From Microbacterium sp. TPD7012 (lineage in GTDB: Bacteria; Actinomycetota; Actinomycetes; Actinomycetales; Microbacteriaceae), in contig NZ_QDFV01000003.1 of assembly GCF_003075395.1 (NCBI RefSeq), positions 124,685-188,684 on the forward strand: DNA of 64,000 bases, read 5' to 3'. Below are positions 8,364 through 16,214 of this stretch, one piece after another. The position numbers and the translations under genes were made by a program. The notes under the pieces were generated by a model, which saw only the letters and a program-made list of their open reading frames with translations, ran no database searches and had not been told where the DNA came from. The first letter of the stretch is position 1; every line of letters begins with the position of its first letter.

Positions 8364-8984
8364 ATGATCTCCTCTCTGCACGGCGTCGTCCTGCACACGA
8401 CGCCCGACCAGGTCGTCGTCGAGGTCGGCGGCGTCGGCTTCTCCGTGGCCGTCCCGACCGATGTGGCTCACACGGCGACGGTGGGAGAGCGGCTCCAGCT
8501 GCACACCAGCCTCATCGTCCGCGAGGACTCGCTCGCGCTGTACGGGTTCGCCGAGCGCGACGAGCTGGAGATCTTCGGGTTGCTGATCAGCGTCACGGGC
8601 GTCGGTCCGAAGTCGGCGCTGGGCGTCCTGTCGCATCTGACGGTCGATCAGATCGCCGAGGCCGTGACGTCCGAAGACGATGCACCCTTCCGGCGCGTGT
8701 CCGGCATCGGGCCCAAGACCGCCAAGCTCATCGTGCTGCAGCTGGCCGGCAAGGTCCATCCGACGTCGACGCCGAAGCGGACCGCGGCATCGGCCGGCAC
8801 CGACGTCGTCTCCCAGGTCGCTGCCGCGCTCGTGGGCCTCGGCTGGTCGGAGCGCGTGGCTACCGAGGCGGCGACGCAGACCGCTGCCGATGCGACGGAT
8901 GCCGAGCGCGGCTCTGTCGCGTCGCTCCTGCGGCGCACGCTCGCCGTGCTGGGACCGGCTCAGGGAGGCCAGGCGCGTGTCTGA
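8364..8984 (+). CDS. ruvA: Holliday junction branch migration protein RuvA
   Basis: A 206-residue junction-binding subunit. It begins MISSLHGVV with the OB-fold domain I (1-65), followed by the helix-hairpin-helix motifs with [13 protein letters not shown] (about 78-90) and [13 protein letters not shown] (about 113-125). The C-terminal domain III (about 155-206) contacts RuvB. It overlaps ruvB by 8 nt. Length and domain order are normal. Confidence 0.96.
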   Translation: MISSLHGVVLHTTPDQVVVEVGGVGFSVAVPTDVAHTATVGERLQLHTSLIVREDSLALYGFAERDELEIFGLLISVTGVGPKSALGVLSHLTVDQIAEAVTSEDDAPFRRVSGIGPKTAKLIVLQLAGKVHPTSTPKRTAASAGTDVVSQVAAALVGLGWSERVATEAATQTAADATDAERGSVASLLRRTLAVLGPAQGGQARV

Positions 8985-10002
8985 CGCCCGCGATGCCACC
9001 GAGCCCGTCGACGACACCGAGCTCGCGATCGAGGGCGCACTGCGCCCCGCGAGCCTCGACGAGTTCGTCGGTCAGCAGAAGGTCCGCGGGCAGCTCCAGC
9101 TGCTCCTGGAGGCGGCCCGCATCCAGAGCCGACCCGCCGATCACATCCTCCTCGCAGGCCCTCCGGGTCTCGGCAAGACCACGCTCGCGATGATCGTCGC
9201 GCACGAGAGCGACCGACCGCTGCGACTGTCCAGCGGGCCCGCGATCCAGCACGCCGGCGATCTCGCCGCGCTCCTGTCGAGCCTCGTCCCCGGCGAGGTG
9301 CTGTTCATCGACGAGATCCACCGGATGGCCCGCTCCGCGGAGGAGATGCTGTACCTCGCGATGGAGGACTATCGCATCGACATCATGGTCGGCAAGGGCG
9401 CCGGCGCGACCAGCATCCCGCTCGAGCTCGCGCCGTTCACGCTGGTCGGTGCGACGACCAGGTCGGGTCTGCTGCCCAATCCGCTCCGCGACCGCTTCGG
9501 GTTCACCGGACACCTCGAGTTCTACGACGAGCGAGAGCTCGAGCAGGTCATCGAACGGTCGGCGATCGTGCTGGGCGTGGAGATCCCCCAGGACTCGCTC
9601 GCCGAGATCGCCCGACGCTCCCGGGGCACACCCCGCATCGCGAACCGCCTGCTCCGGCGCGTGCGCGACTATGCCCTGGTGCACGGCGACGGCTCGGCGA
9701 CGATCCACGACGTCCGCGCCGCGCTCGAGCTCTACGACGTCGACGCGATCGGTCTCGACCGGCTGGATCGTGCCGTGCTGGAAGCACTCGTCCGGAGGTT
9801 CCGCGGCGGCCCTGTGGGACTCAGCACGCTCGCCGTCGCGGTCGGAGAAGAGGGCGAGACCGTCGAGAGCGTCGTGGAGCCCTACCTCGTCCGCATCGGC
9901 TTCCTCGGACGGACACCGCGGGGCAGGGTTGCCATGCCGGAGGCGTATGCGCACCTCGGAGTGGCCCACCCCGACGGGGCGCTTCGCCTTGATGACCTAT
10001 AA
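8977..10002 (+). CDS. ruvB: Holliday junction branch migration helicase RuvB
   Basis: A 341-residue AAA+ motor. Walker [10 protein letters not shown] is at 61-69 and Walker B with DEIH at 112-115. The sensor region [17 protein letters not shown] and the C-terminal winged helix ([15 protein letters not shown] onward) complete the enzyme. The GTG start inside ruvA (8-nt overlap) gives the typical 20-residue lead before the [13 protein letters not shown] motif. Its TAA stop is embedded in the TATAAT -10 of the next transcription unit. Confidence 0.96.
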   Translation: MSDARDATEPVDDTELAIEGALRPASLDEFVGQQKVRGQLQLLLEAARIQSRPADHILLAGPPGLGKTTLAMIVAHESDRPLRLSSGPAIQHAGDLAALLSSLVPGEVLFIDEIHRMARSAEEMLYLAMEDYRIDIMVGKGAGATSIPLELAPFTLVGATTRSGLLPNPLRDRFGFTGHLEFYDERELEQVIERSAIVLGVEIPQDSLAEIARRSRGTPRIANRLLRRVRDYALVHGDGSATIHDVRAALELYDVDAIGLDRLDRAVLEALVRRFRGGPVGLSTLAVAVGEEGETVESVVEPYLVRIGFLGRTPRGRVAMPEAYAHLGVAHPDGALRLDDL

Positions 10003-10003
10003 T
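9998..10003 (+). promoter_or_regulatory. -10 element of the yajC-secDF promoter
   Basis: A consensus TATAAT that includes the ruvB stop codon TAA (10000-10002). It gives yajC a leader of about 70 nt and would allow expression of the Sec accessory genes apart from ruv. No good -35 is visible. Confidence 0.6.
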
Positions 10004-10077
10004 CGCTGAAGACTTCCCCCCGGATACCTCTGTGCGCCCAAAGGCTGGTGCGTGCACCTGAGAAAGGCGCTTCCCCC

Positions 10078-10479
10078 ATGCCCATGGAATTCATCCTCTT
10101 CGGCCTTCTGGCCGTTCTCCTCGTCTTCATGATCTTCAACACGCGCAAGCGCACGAAGCAGATGAAGGCCGAGCAGGAGGAGAAGGCGACCAAGACCGTC
10201 CCCGGCGTCAAGGTGCTGCTGCAGGGCGGGATCTACGGGACGATCGTCGCGTACGACCCCGAGGACCTCGATTCCCCGGCGCTCGTCGAGATCGCTCCCG
10301 GCACCATCATCGAGGTGCACAGCCAGGCCATCCTCCGCATCGTGGAGCCCAAGGACGTCGTCGTCGAGGAGCCCGCGGTCGTCGAGGACGACGTGGTGGC
10401 CACCGAGACCGATGCTCCCGCGATCGAGACCACCGAGGAGACGCGTGCGCGTCTCGAGCGGGACGCAGACGACAAGTAA
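10078..10479 (+). CDS. yajC: preprotein translocase subunit YajC
   Basis: A 133-residue inner-membrane protein of the SecDF-YajC complex. One membrane helix (about residues 4-20, ILFGLLAVLLVFMIF), a basic KRTKQMK segment and the conserved VKVLLQGGIYGTI strand region (about 43-56) identify it; the tail is acidic. An in-frame GTG start is possible 30 nt upstream, but this ATG has a purine-rich AGAAAGG about 11 nt before it and puts the helix at the N-terminus, as the family requires. secD and secF follow. Confidence 0.92.
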   Translation: MPMEFILFGLLAVLLVFMIFNTRKRTKQMKAEQEEKATKTVPGVKVLLQGGIYGTIVAYDPEDLDSPALVEIAPGTIIEVHSQAILRIVEPKDVVVEEPAVVEDDVVATETDAPAIETTEETRARLERDADDK

Positions 10480-10534
10480 GACCGCCGCCAGCGCTGCCTC
10501 TCGCATCTCCGGCATCTCAGAAAGCTGAACACAC

Positions 10535-12301
10535 GTGGCTTCATCCTCTCCGGTCCGTCACGCCTGGCGGGTCCTCCTCGGCCTGCTCCTCGTGACGGGC
10601 GTGCTCTTCGGCATCAACTCGCTGGGCGTCTACCTCATCAAGGACGGCAACGGGGAGGCGGCGAGCTCGTGGACGCCGGAACTCGCCCTCGACCTGCAGG
10701 GCGGCACGCAGATCGTCCTGAGCGCCGAGACCGAAGACGGCGCTGCCCCCTCGTCTGAGCAGCTCGACCAGGCCGCGGCGATCATCCGTCAGCGTGTCGA
10801 CGCATCGGGTGTCGCCGAGGCCGACATCACGACCGAGGGCGGACAGAACATCGTCGTCCAGATCCCCGGTGTCGCCGACGAGCAGACCCGCGAGCGGATC
10901 CAGTCGAGTGCTCAGCTCGAGTTCCGCCCGGTGCTGGCCACCAACGCGGCCACCACGGACTTCGTCGGCGAGGACGGCAACTCCACGCCGTTCCCGTCGC
11001 CCGATCCGTCGCTCAACGCGACGCCGACCACCGAGCCCACCGACCCCAGCGACCTGGCCTGGGTGACCGAGAAGCTTGCCGCGGAGTTCCAGGCGTATGA
11101 CTGCGCCAACCCGGACAACGACCCGGCGCGCGCGCCGAAGGACGAGCCGCTCATCGCGTGCTCGCCCGACGGAGCCCAGAAGTACCTGCTCGGCCCGGCC
11201 GAGCTCGACGGCACGGCCATCACCGACGCGGCCGCCGGTCGCGACCCCAAGTCGGGAGCCTGGCTCGTCCAGCTCACGATGAGCGGCTCCGGCGGAGACG
11301 CCTTCGGCGTCGTCAGCACGCGCCTGAACCAGAACCGCATCGACGGACTGTCGCCGCGGGACCAGTTCGCGTTCGTGCTCGACGGCAGCGTCCTCAGCGC
11401 CCCGCGGATGAACGGCGTGATCCTCGACGGTCGGCCGAGCATCTCGGGCAGCTTCACGCAGGAGAGTGCGACGACCCTCGCGGACCAGCTGAAGTTCGGC
11501 GCTCTGCCGCTGAGCTTCACCGTGCAGAGCTCCGACACCATCTCCGCGACCCTCGGAACGCAGCAGCTGCAGATCGGCCTGATCGCCGGCCTCATCGGAC
11601 TCGCGCTCGTGGCCATCTACTCGCTCATCGTCTATCGAGCGCTCGGCTCGGTGATCATCGCCTCGATCGCCGTGATGGCCGTGCTGACCTACATCATCAT
11701 CTGCATCCTGGCCTGGCGACTGGGCTTCCGCCTGTCGCTCGCCGGCGTCGCGGGTCTCATCGTGTCGATCGGATTCACCGCCGACTCGTTCATCGTCTAC
11801 TTCGAGCGAATACGAGACGAGCTCCGCGACGGCAAGTCGATCACCTCGGCCGTGGAAGACGGCTGGGGTCGCGCCAAGCGCACGATCTACATCTCGAAGT
11901 CGATCAACATCCTCGCGGCGGTCGTCCTGTACATCCTCGCGGACTCGACCGTGAAGGGCTTCGCGTTCACGCTCGGCCTCACGACCCTGATCGACGTCTT
12001 CATCTTCGTGATCTTCACGCACCCCGTGATGCAGCTCCTCGCGCGAACGAGATTCTTCGGCGGGGGACACAGGCTGTCCGGTCTCGACCCCGAGGCGCTC
12101 GGCGCGGTCTACCGCAGTCGGTCGCAGTTCCGTGAGGTGTCGACCGTCACCACCGGCCGCGGGGCGAAGAACGCCCGCGCGAGAGGTGAGGCCGACCGTC
12201 GTCAGACGATCGCCGAGCGGAAGCGCGCAGAAGCCCTGGCGGGGGAGAGACCTGCCAACGCCGACAGTTCGACCAAGGGAACCGGGGAGGGAGACGCCTG
12301 A
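10535..12301 (+). CDS. secD: protein translocase subunit SecD
   Basis: A 588-residue RND-type membrane protein that, with SecF, uses the proton gradient to help release secreted proteins from SecYEG. One membrane helix is at about 12-34, then LALDLQGGTQIVL (50-62) starts the large periplasm-equivalent domain. Five helices follow between about 345 and 505, including FTADSFIVYFERIRDEL. The 40-residue acidic/Pro/Thr stretch around 150-180 is an extra loop typical of actinobacteria. The C-terminal 75 residues are charged and cytoplasmic. The GTG start has AGAAAG upstream. It overlaps secF by one base (TGATG). Confidence 0.95.
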   Translation: MASSSPVRHAWRVLLGLLLVTGVLFGINSLGVYLIKDGNGEAASSWTPELALDLQGGTQIVLSAETEDGAAPSSEQLDQAAAIIRQRVDASGVAEADITTEGGQNIVVQIPGVADEQTRERIQSSAQLEFRPVLATNAATTDFVGEDGNSTPFPSPDPSLNATPTTEPTDPSDLAWVTEKLAAEFQAYDCANPDNDPARAPKDEPLIACSPDGAQKYLLGPAELDGTAITDAAAGRDPKSGAWLVQLTMSGSGGDAFGVVSTRLNQNRIDGLSPRDQFAFVLDGSVLSAPRMNGVILDGRPSISGSFTQESATTLADQLKFGALPLSFTVQSSDTISATLGTQQLQIGLIAGLIGLALVAIYSLIVYRALGSVIIASIAVMAVLTYIIICILAWRLGFRLSLAGVAGLIVSIGFTADSFIVYFERIRDELRDGKSITSAVEDGWGRAKRTIYISKSINILAAVVLYILADSTVKGFAFTLGLTTLIDVFIFVIFTHPVMQLLARTRFFGGGHRLSGLDPEALGAVYRSRSQFREVSTVTTGRGAKNARARGEADRRQTIAERKRAEALAGERPANADSSTKGTGEGDA

Positions 12302-13290
12302 TGCCTTCCATGAATGAGTTCGGCAACAACCTGTACTCGGGGAAGACCTCTTTCCCGTTCGTCGGCAAGCGCCGGCTCTGGTTCATCATCGCGATCGTGC
12401 TCGTCGTCGGCTCGGCGCTCGTGCCGCTGATCCGCCCGATCCAGTTCTCGATCGAGTTCACCGGCGGGTCGCAGTTCACGGTGCAGGCACCGGACAGCCT
12501 CGACCAGGAGGCGGCGACTGCCGCCGTGCAGTCGGTCGTGCCTGGCGCGGCCACCAAGGTCGTGGTCGTGAGCGACCGCGACATCCGGGTGCAGACCGAT
12601 CAGATGAGCGCCGACGAGACGCAGCAGGTCGCTGCGGCCCTCGCCGACGCGTACGAGGTCGATGCCGCCGACGTGACGTCGTCGTTCATCGGTCCGGCCT
12701 GGGGTGAGAACGTCACCAAGCAGTCGCTGTGGGGCCTGGCGATCTTCCTGGCGCTGACCTTCCTCATCCTCGCGATCTACTTCCGCACGTGGAAGATGTC
12801 CGCCGCGGCGATCATCGGTCTCCTGGACGTGCTCGTGATCACGGTCGGCGTCTACGCGCTGGCCGGCTTCGAGATCTCGCCCGCCGCCGTGATCGGCTTC
12901 CTGACGATCCTCGCGTACTCGCTGTACGACACCACGGTCGTGTTCGACAAGATCCGCGAGAACACCACCGAGGACGGGGAGAAGTCCGCCCGGCTGTTCG
13001 GAGAATCCGTCAACCTCGCCGTGAACCAGACACTCGTGCGATCGATCAACACCTCGGTCGTCGCGGCTCTGCCCGTCGGCGCGGTGCTCTTCATCGGCGC
13101 CTTCTGGCTCGGCGCCGAGTCGCTCACCGACATCTCGCTCTCGATCTTCGTCGGCATCCTCGTCGCGACGTACTCGACGCTGTTCGTCGCCGCTCCGCTC
13201 TACTCGCTGTTCCGCGAGAACGAACCGCAGCTGAAGGAGCGGGACGCCCGCATCCGCGAAGCCCGCAGCAAGGCGTCCGTCGACGCCTGA
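12301..13290 (+). CDS. secF: protein translocase subunit SecF
   Basis: A 329-residue partner of SecD. Helix 1 at about 27-46 is followed by SIEFTGGSQFTV, the SecF signature. Five more helices run from about 140 to 305 and include YDTTVVFDKIREN. The first ATG (TGATG junction with secD) gives MPSMNEFGNN; a second ATG three codons in is also possible. A 6-bp GC hairpin (13303-13319) lies just downstream. Confidence 0.95.
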   Translation: MPSMNEFGNNLYSGKTSFPFVGKRRLWFIIAIVLVVGSALVPLIRPIQFSIEFTGGSQFTVQAPDSLDQEAATAAVQSVVPGAATKVVVVSDRDIRVQTDQMSADETQQVAAALADAYEVDAADVTSSFIGPAWGENVTKQSLWGLAIFLALTFLILAIYFRTWKMSAAAIIGLLDVLVITVGVYALAGFEISPAAVIGFLTILAYSLYDTTVVFDKIRENTTEDGEKSARLFGESVNLAVNQTLVRSINTSVVAALPVGAVLFIGAFWLGAESLTDISLSIFVGILVATYSTLFVAAPLYSLFRENEPQLKERDARIREARSKASVDA

Positions 13291-13302
13291 TCGTTCCCTC
13301 TC

Positions 13303-13319
13303 GCGGGAGCTCGTCCCGC
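13303..13319 (+). terminator. short hairpin after secF
   Basis: GCGGGA (13303-13308) pairs with TCCCGC (13314-13319) around a 5-nt loop. There is no T-run. It may attenuate secDF transcription before the relA promoter. Confidence 0.35.
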
Positions 13320-13329
13320 ACAGCACGCG

Positions 13330-13335
13330 TAAGAT
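13330..13335 (+). promoter_or_regulatory. -10 element of the relA promoter
   Basis: TAAGAT lies 24 nt before the relA ATG. A transcript starting about 7 nt later would carry GGGAAGG as the ribosome binding site. Confidence 0.45.
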
Positions 13336-13359
13336 GAGAAGATTCGGGAAGGTGAATGG

Positions 13360-15612
13360 ATGGCGGAGCCGCAGACGTCGTCGCAGGGATCCAGTCTGCG
13401 ACGACTGGTGCCCCGCATCTTCTCGCGCGCGTCCAGGATCAACGACCTCGACAACCTGATCCGCACCGTCCGTGCCAACCACCCCCGAGGTGACTTCCCG
13501 GTCATCGAGCGCGCCTACGCGGTCGCCAAGGAGAAGCACGAGGGCCAGAAGCGTCAGAGCGGCGAGCCGTACATCACGCATCCGCTCGCGGTCGCGCAGA
13601 TCCTCGCCGAACTGGGGCTGGGCCCGCGGGCGATCGCCGCAGCCCTGCTGCACGACACGGTCGAGGACACGGGCTACGCGCTGACCGATCTCACGGCCGA
13701 GTTCGGCGACGAGGTCGCGATGCTGGTCGACGGCGTCACCAAGCTCGACAAGGTCAAGTACGGCGAGAGCGCTCAGGCCGAGACCGTCCGCAAGATGATC
13801 GTCGCGATGTCGAAGGACATCCGCGTGCTCCTGATCAAGCTCGCCGACCGCCTGCACAACGCGCGCACCTGGGGTTTCGTCCCGCCGGAGAAGGCGGCGA
13901 AGAAGGCCAAGGAGACGCTCGAGATCTACGCGCCGCTGGCCAACCGACTCGGCATCCAGGCCATCAAGTCCGAGCTCGAGGACCTCTCGTTCGCGGTGCT
14001 GCACCCGAAGATCTACAACGAGATCCACAGTCTCATCGCGCAGCGCACGCCGCAGCGGGAGAAGTACCTCGGCCAGGTCGTCGAGGAGATCGACGAGGAT
14101 CTGCGCGATCTCCGCATCCGCGGCAAGGTCGTCGGACGCCCGAAGCAGCTGTACTCCGTCTACCAGAAGATGGTGATCCGGGGTCGCGAGTTCGACGACA
14201 TCTACGACCTGATCGGGATCCGGGTGCTCGTCGCCTCGGTCCGTGACTGCTACGCGGTGCTCGGTGCGATCCACGCCCGGTGGACGCCGCTGCCCGGCCG
14301 GTTCAAGGACTACATCGCGACGCCGAAGTTCAACCTGTATCAGTCGCTCCACACCACGGTGATCGGGCCAGCGGGTCGCACGGTCGAGATCCAGATCCGC
14401 ACGCACGAGATGCACCAGCAGGCGGAGTATGGTGTCGCCGCGCACTGGATGTACAAGGAGCGGATGAACGGCGGCGGCAAGACCGAGGTCCGCGCCTCCG
14501 ACACCGACATGGCCTGGCTCGCCCACATCTCCGACTGGCAGGCCGAGACGGCCGACCCGGGTGAGTTCCTCGACTCTCTGCGCTTCGAGATCGGCGCCAA
14601 GGAGGTCTACGTCTTCACGCCGAAGGGGCGTGTGATCGGTCTGCCGTCCGGTGCGACACCCGTGGACTTCGCGTACGCCGTGCACACCGAGATCGGCCAT
14701 CGCACGATGGGCGCGAAGGTCAACGGACGCCTCGTGCCGCTGGAGTCCGAGCTGAAGAGCGGCGACGTGGTCGAGGTGTTCACCTCGAAGAACCCGGATG
14801 CCGGCCCCAGTCAGGACTGGCTCGGATTCGTGGCGAGCACCCGCGCACGGAACAAGATCCGCGGCTGGTTCACGAAGGAGCGTCGCGAAGAGGCGATCGA
14901 ACAGGGCAAGGAGGCGATCGCTCGGGCGATGCGCCGGCAGAACCTGCCGCTGCAGAAGCTGATGAGCCAGGATTCCTTCGCGGAGGTCGCCCACCAGCTG
15001 CACTACGAAGACGTCTCTGCCCTGTACGCCGCCGTCGGTGAGGGACACGTCTCGACGCAGTCCGTCCTCGAGAAGGTCACCGCGCTCGTCGCGGCGAGCG
15101 ACCCGGCGACCGGCACCATCGACCTTCCCGGGAGCGTCCCCACCCGCGAACCGCGTTCGGGCGACTCGGGCGTCCTGGTCCGCGGAGCCGCCGACATCCT
15201 GGTCAAGCTCGCGAAGTGCTGCACCCCGGTTCCGGGCGATGCGATCGTCGGCTTCGTGACGCGCGGCAGCGGCGTCTCGGTGCACCGTGCGGACTGCGTC
15301 AACGTCAAGGCGCTGAGCGCCGAGCAGGACCGCTTCGTCGACGTCTCCTGGGCGCCGACGACGAAGAGCGTGTTCCGCGTGCAGATCCAGGTCGAGGCGC
15401 TGGATCGCTCCGGTCTGCTCTCCGACGTGACGAGGGTGCTCAGCGAGCACCACGTCAACATCCTGTCGGCGACGGTCACGACCAACGACGAGCGCCTCGC
15501 GCTGAGCCGGTTCGTGTTCGAGATGGGCGATGCCGTGCACCTCGATCGCGTGCTGAACGCGGTGCGGAGGATCGACGCGGTCTACGACGTGTACCGCGTC
15601 ACCTCGTCCTGA
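13360..15612 (+). CDS. relA: bifunctional (p)ppGpp synthetase/hydrolase Rel
   Basis: A 750-residue RSH enzyme that makes and destroys the starvation alarmone (p)ppGpp. Domains in order: HD hydrolase (about 50-200, with H98-D99 in LLHDTVED), synthetase (about 225-365, with YDLIGIRVL and HTTVIGP), TGS (about 414-475, VYVFTPKGRVIGLPSG), a helical/zinc-finger-like segment with KCCTPVPGDAI, and a C-terminal ACT domain (about 670-750). The synthetase motif is RFKD (314-317), the RXKD type of bifunctional Rel, not the EXDD type of monofunctional RelA. The ATG follows GGGAAGG. Its end overlaps the convergent AbiEi-like gene by 14 nt. Confidence 0.96.
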   Translation: MAEPQTSSQGSSLRRLVPRIFSRASRINDLDNLIRTVRANHPRGDFPVIERAYAVAKEKHEGQKRQSGEPYITHPLAVAQILAELGLGPRAIAAALLHDTVEDTGYALTDLTAEFGDEVAMLVDGVTKLDKVKYGESAQAETVRKMIVAMSKDIRVLLIKLADRLHNARTWGFVPPEKAAKKAKETLEIYAPLANRLGIQAIKSELEDLSFAVLHPKIYNEIHSLIAQRTPQREKYLGQVVEEIDEDLRDLRIRGKVVGRPKQLYSVYQKMVIRGREFDDIYDLIGIRVLVASVRDCYAVLGAIHARWTPLPGRFKDYIATPKFNLYQSLHTTVIGPAGRTVEIQIRTHEMHQQAEYGVAAHWMYKERMNGGGKTEVRASDTDMAWLAHISDWQAETADPGEFLDSLRFEIGAKEVYVFTPKGRVIGLPSGATPVDFAYAVHTEIGHRTMGAKVNGRLVPLESELKSGDVVEVFTSKNPDAGPSQDWLGFVASTRARNKIRGWFTKERREEAIEQGKEAIARAMRRQNLPLQKLMSQDSFAEVAHQLHYEDVSALYAAVGEGHVSTQSVLEKVTALVAASDPATGTIDLPGSVPTREPRSGDSGVLVRGAADILVKLAKCCTPVPGDAIVGFVTRGSGVSVHRADCVNVKALSAEQDRFVDVSWAPTTKSVFRVQIQVEALDRSGLLSDVTRVLSEHHVNILSATVTTNDERLALSRFVFEMGDAVHLDRVLNAVRRIDAVYDVYRVTSS

Positions 15613-16150
15613 GGTCCAGACGCTCCAGCGCCGCGAGACCCACGCGGCTCCCCGGCACGCGTCGGAGGGAGCGGAGCACGGGTGCCGTCTCCGCGGGGAG
15701 TCCGGGGCGGAGCAGCGCCAGGCGCTCCATCCACGCCTGCATCCGGGGATCCCTGTGCAGGGCGGTGGCGAGATCGAGCATCGTGCGCGCGGGCGTCGAG
15801 ACGGCGATCCCGCCGATCAGCTGCATGTCGGGTGCGGGCAGCACCGTGTCGTGGAAGACGAGGCGCGCGCTCGTGCGCGGACGAAGGCGTCGGTCCACCG
15901 CGCGCTTGACGTGGTGGACCGACGGGGCCGCATCACCGGCGCCGTGGATCCACGCCGCCGTCGGTCCCGACGCCGCTGTTCCCGGATGCACGAAGACGGC
16001 GACGGATGCCGCGCGGAGATCGGCTGTCTCGACCAGGTCGGCCGGCGCATAGGCCTCGCCGATCTCGAACACGTGCCCGTCGATGCGGGCGGCACTCAGC
16101 TCCGCCTGGCTCAGGCGGGCGCCGGGCACATACAGGAACGCGGGGTGCAT
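15599..16150 (-). CDS. AbiEi-like orphan protein of the actinobacterial type IV antitoxin family
   Basis: A 183-residue protein that I place with moderate confidence among the AbiEi-like proteins common in actinobacteria. Clues are a Gly-rich AAWIHGAGDAAPSVHHV segment (about 68-84) and a GGIAVSTPARTMLDLATAL segment (about 127-145). No nuclease motif and no neighbouring AbiEii-type toxin are present, so it is solitary or functionally separate. The ATG (or the GTG just before it) lies inside a perfect hairpin and has no clear Shine-Dalgarno. Its 3' end overlaps relA by 14 nt on the opposite strand. It might equally be called a conserved hypothetical protein. Confidence 0.5.
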   Translation of the reverse strand: MHPAFLYVPGARLSQAELSAARIDGHVFEIGEAYAPADLVETADLRAASVAVFVHPGTAASGPTAAWIHGAGDAAPSVHHVKRAVDRRLRPRTSARLVFHDTVLPAPDMQLIGGIAVSTPARTMLDLATALHRDPRMQAWMERLALLRPGLPAETAPVLRSLRRVPGSRVGLAALERLDLRTR

Positions 16151-16180
16151 CACGCCAGTGTGGCGTGATGCACCCCGCGT
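16138..16180. repeat. perfect 20-bp inverted repeat covering the start codon of the AbiEi-like gene
   Basis: Arms 16138-16157 and 16161-16180 are exact reverse complements around a 3-nt loop. On the minus strand the second arm reads TGGCGTGATGCACCCCGCGT and contains the ATG. The hairpin starts 34 nt after the DUF349 stop, so it could end that transcript, hide the next start codon, or be an operator. No T-tract follows. Confidence 0.9.
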
Positions 16181-16214
16181 GCGAGCGATCGCGGTCGACC
16201 TGTGGAGAACCGGG

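Noticed and set aside
10048-10077. Upstream GTG start for YajC (10 extra residues)
   Set aside because: The ten residues would precede the membrane helix and have no Shine-Dalgarno; the ATG at 10078 fits the family better.
12202-15540. Open frame of over 1100 codons on the minus strand opposite secF and relA
   Set aside because: Its translation is rich in Arg, Asp and His with no domain, and it is the third-position mirror of strongly coding secF and relA. Similar long antisense frames lie opposite nirB (17622-20969), alaS and the aro genes; all are high-GC shadows.
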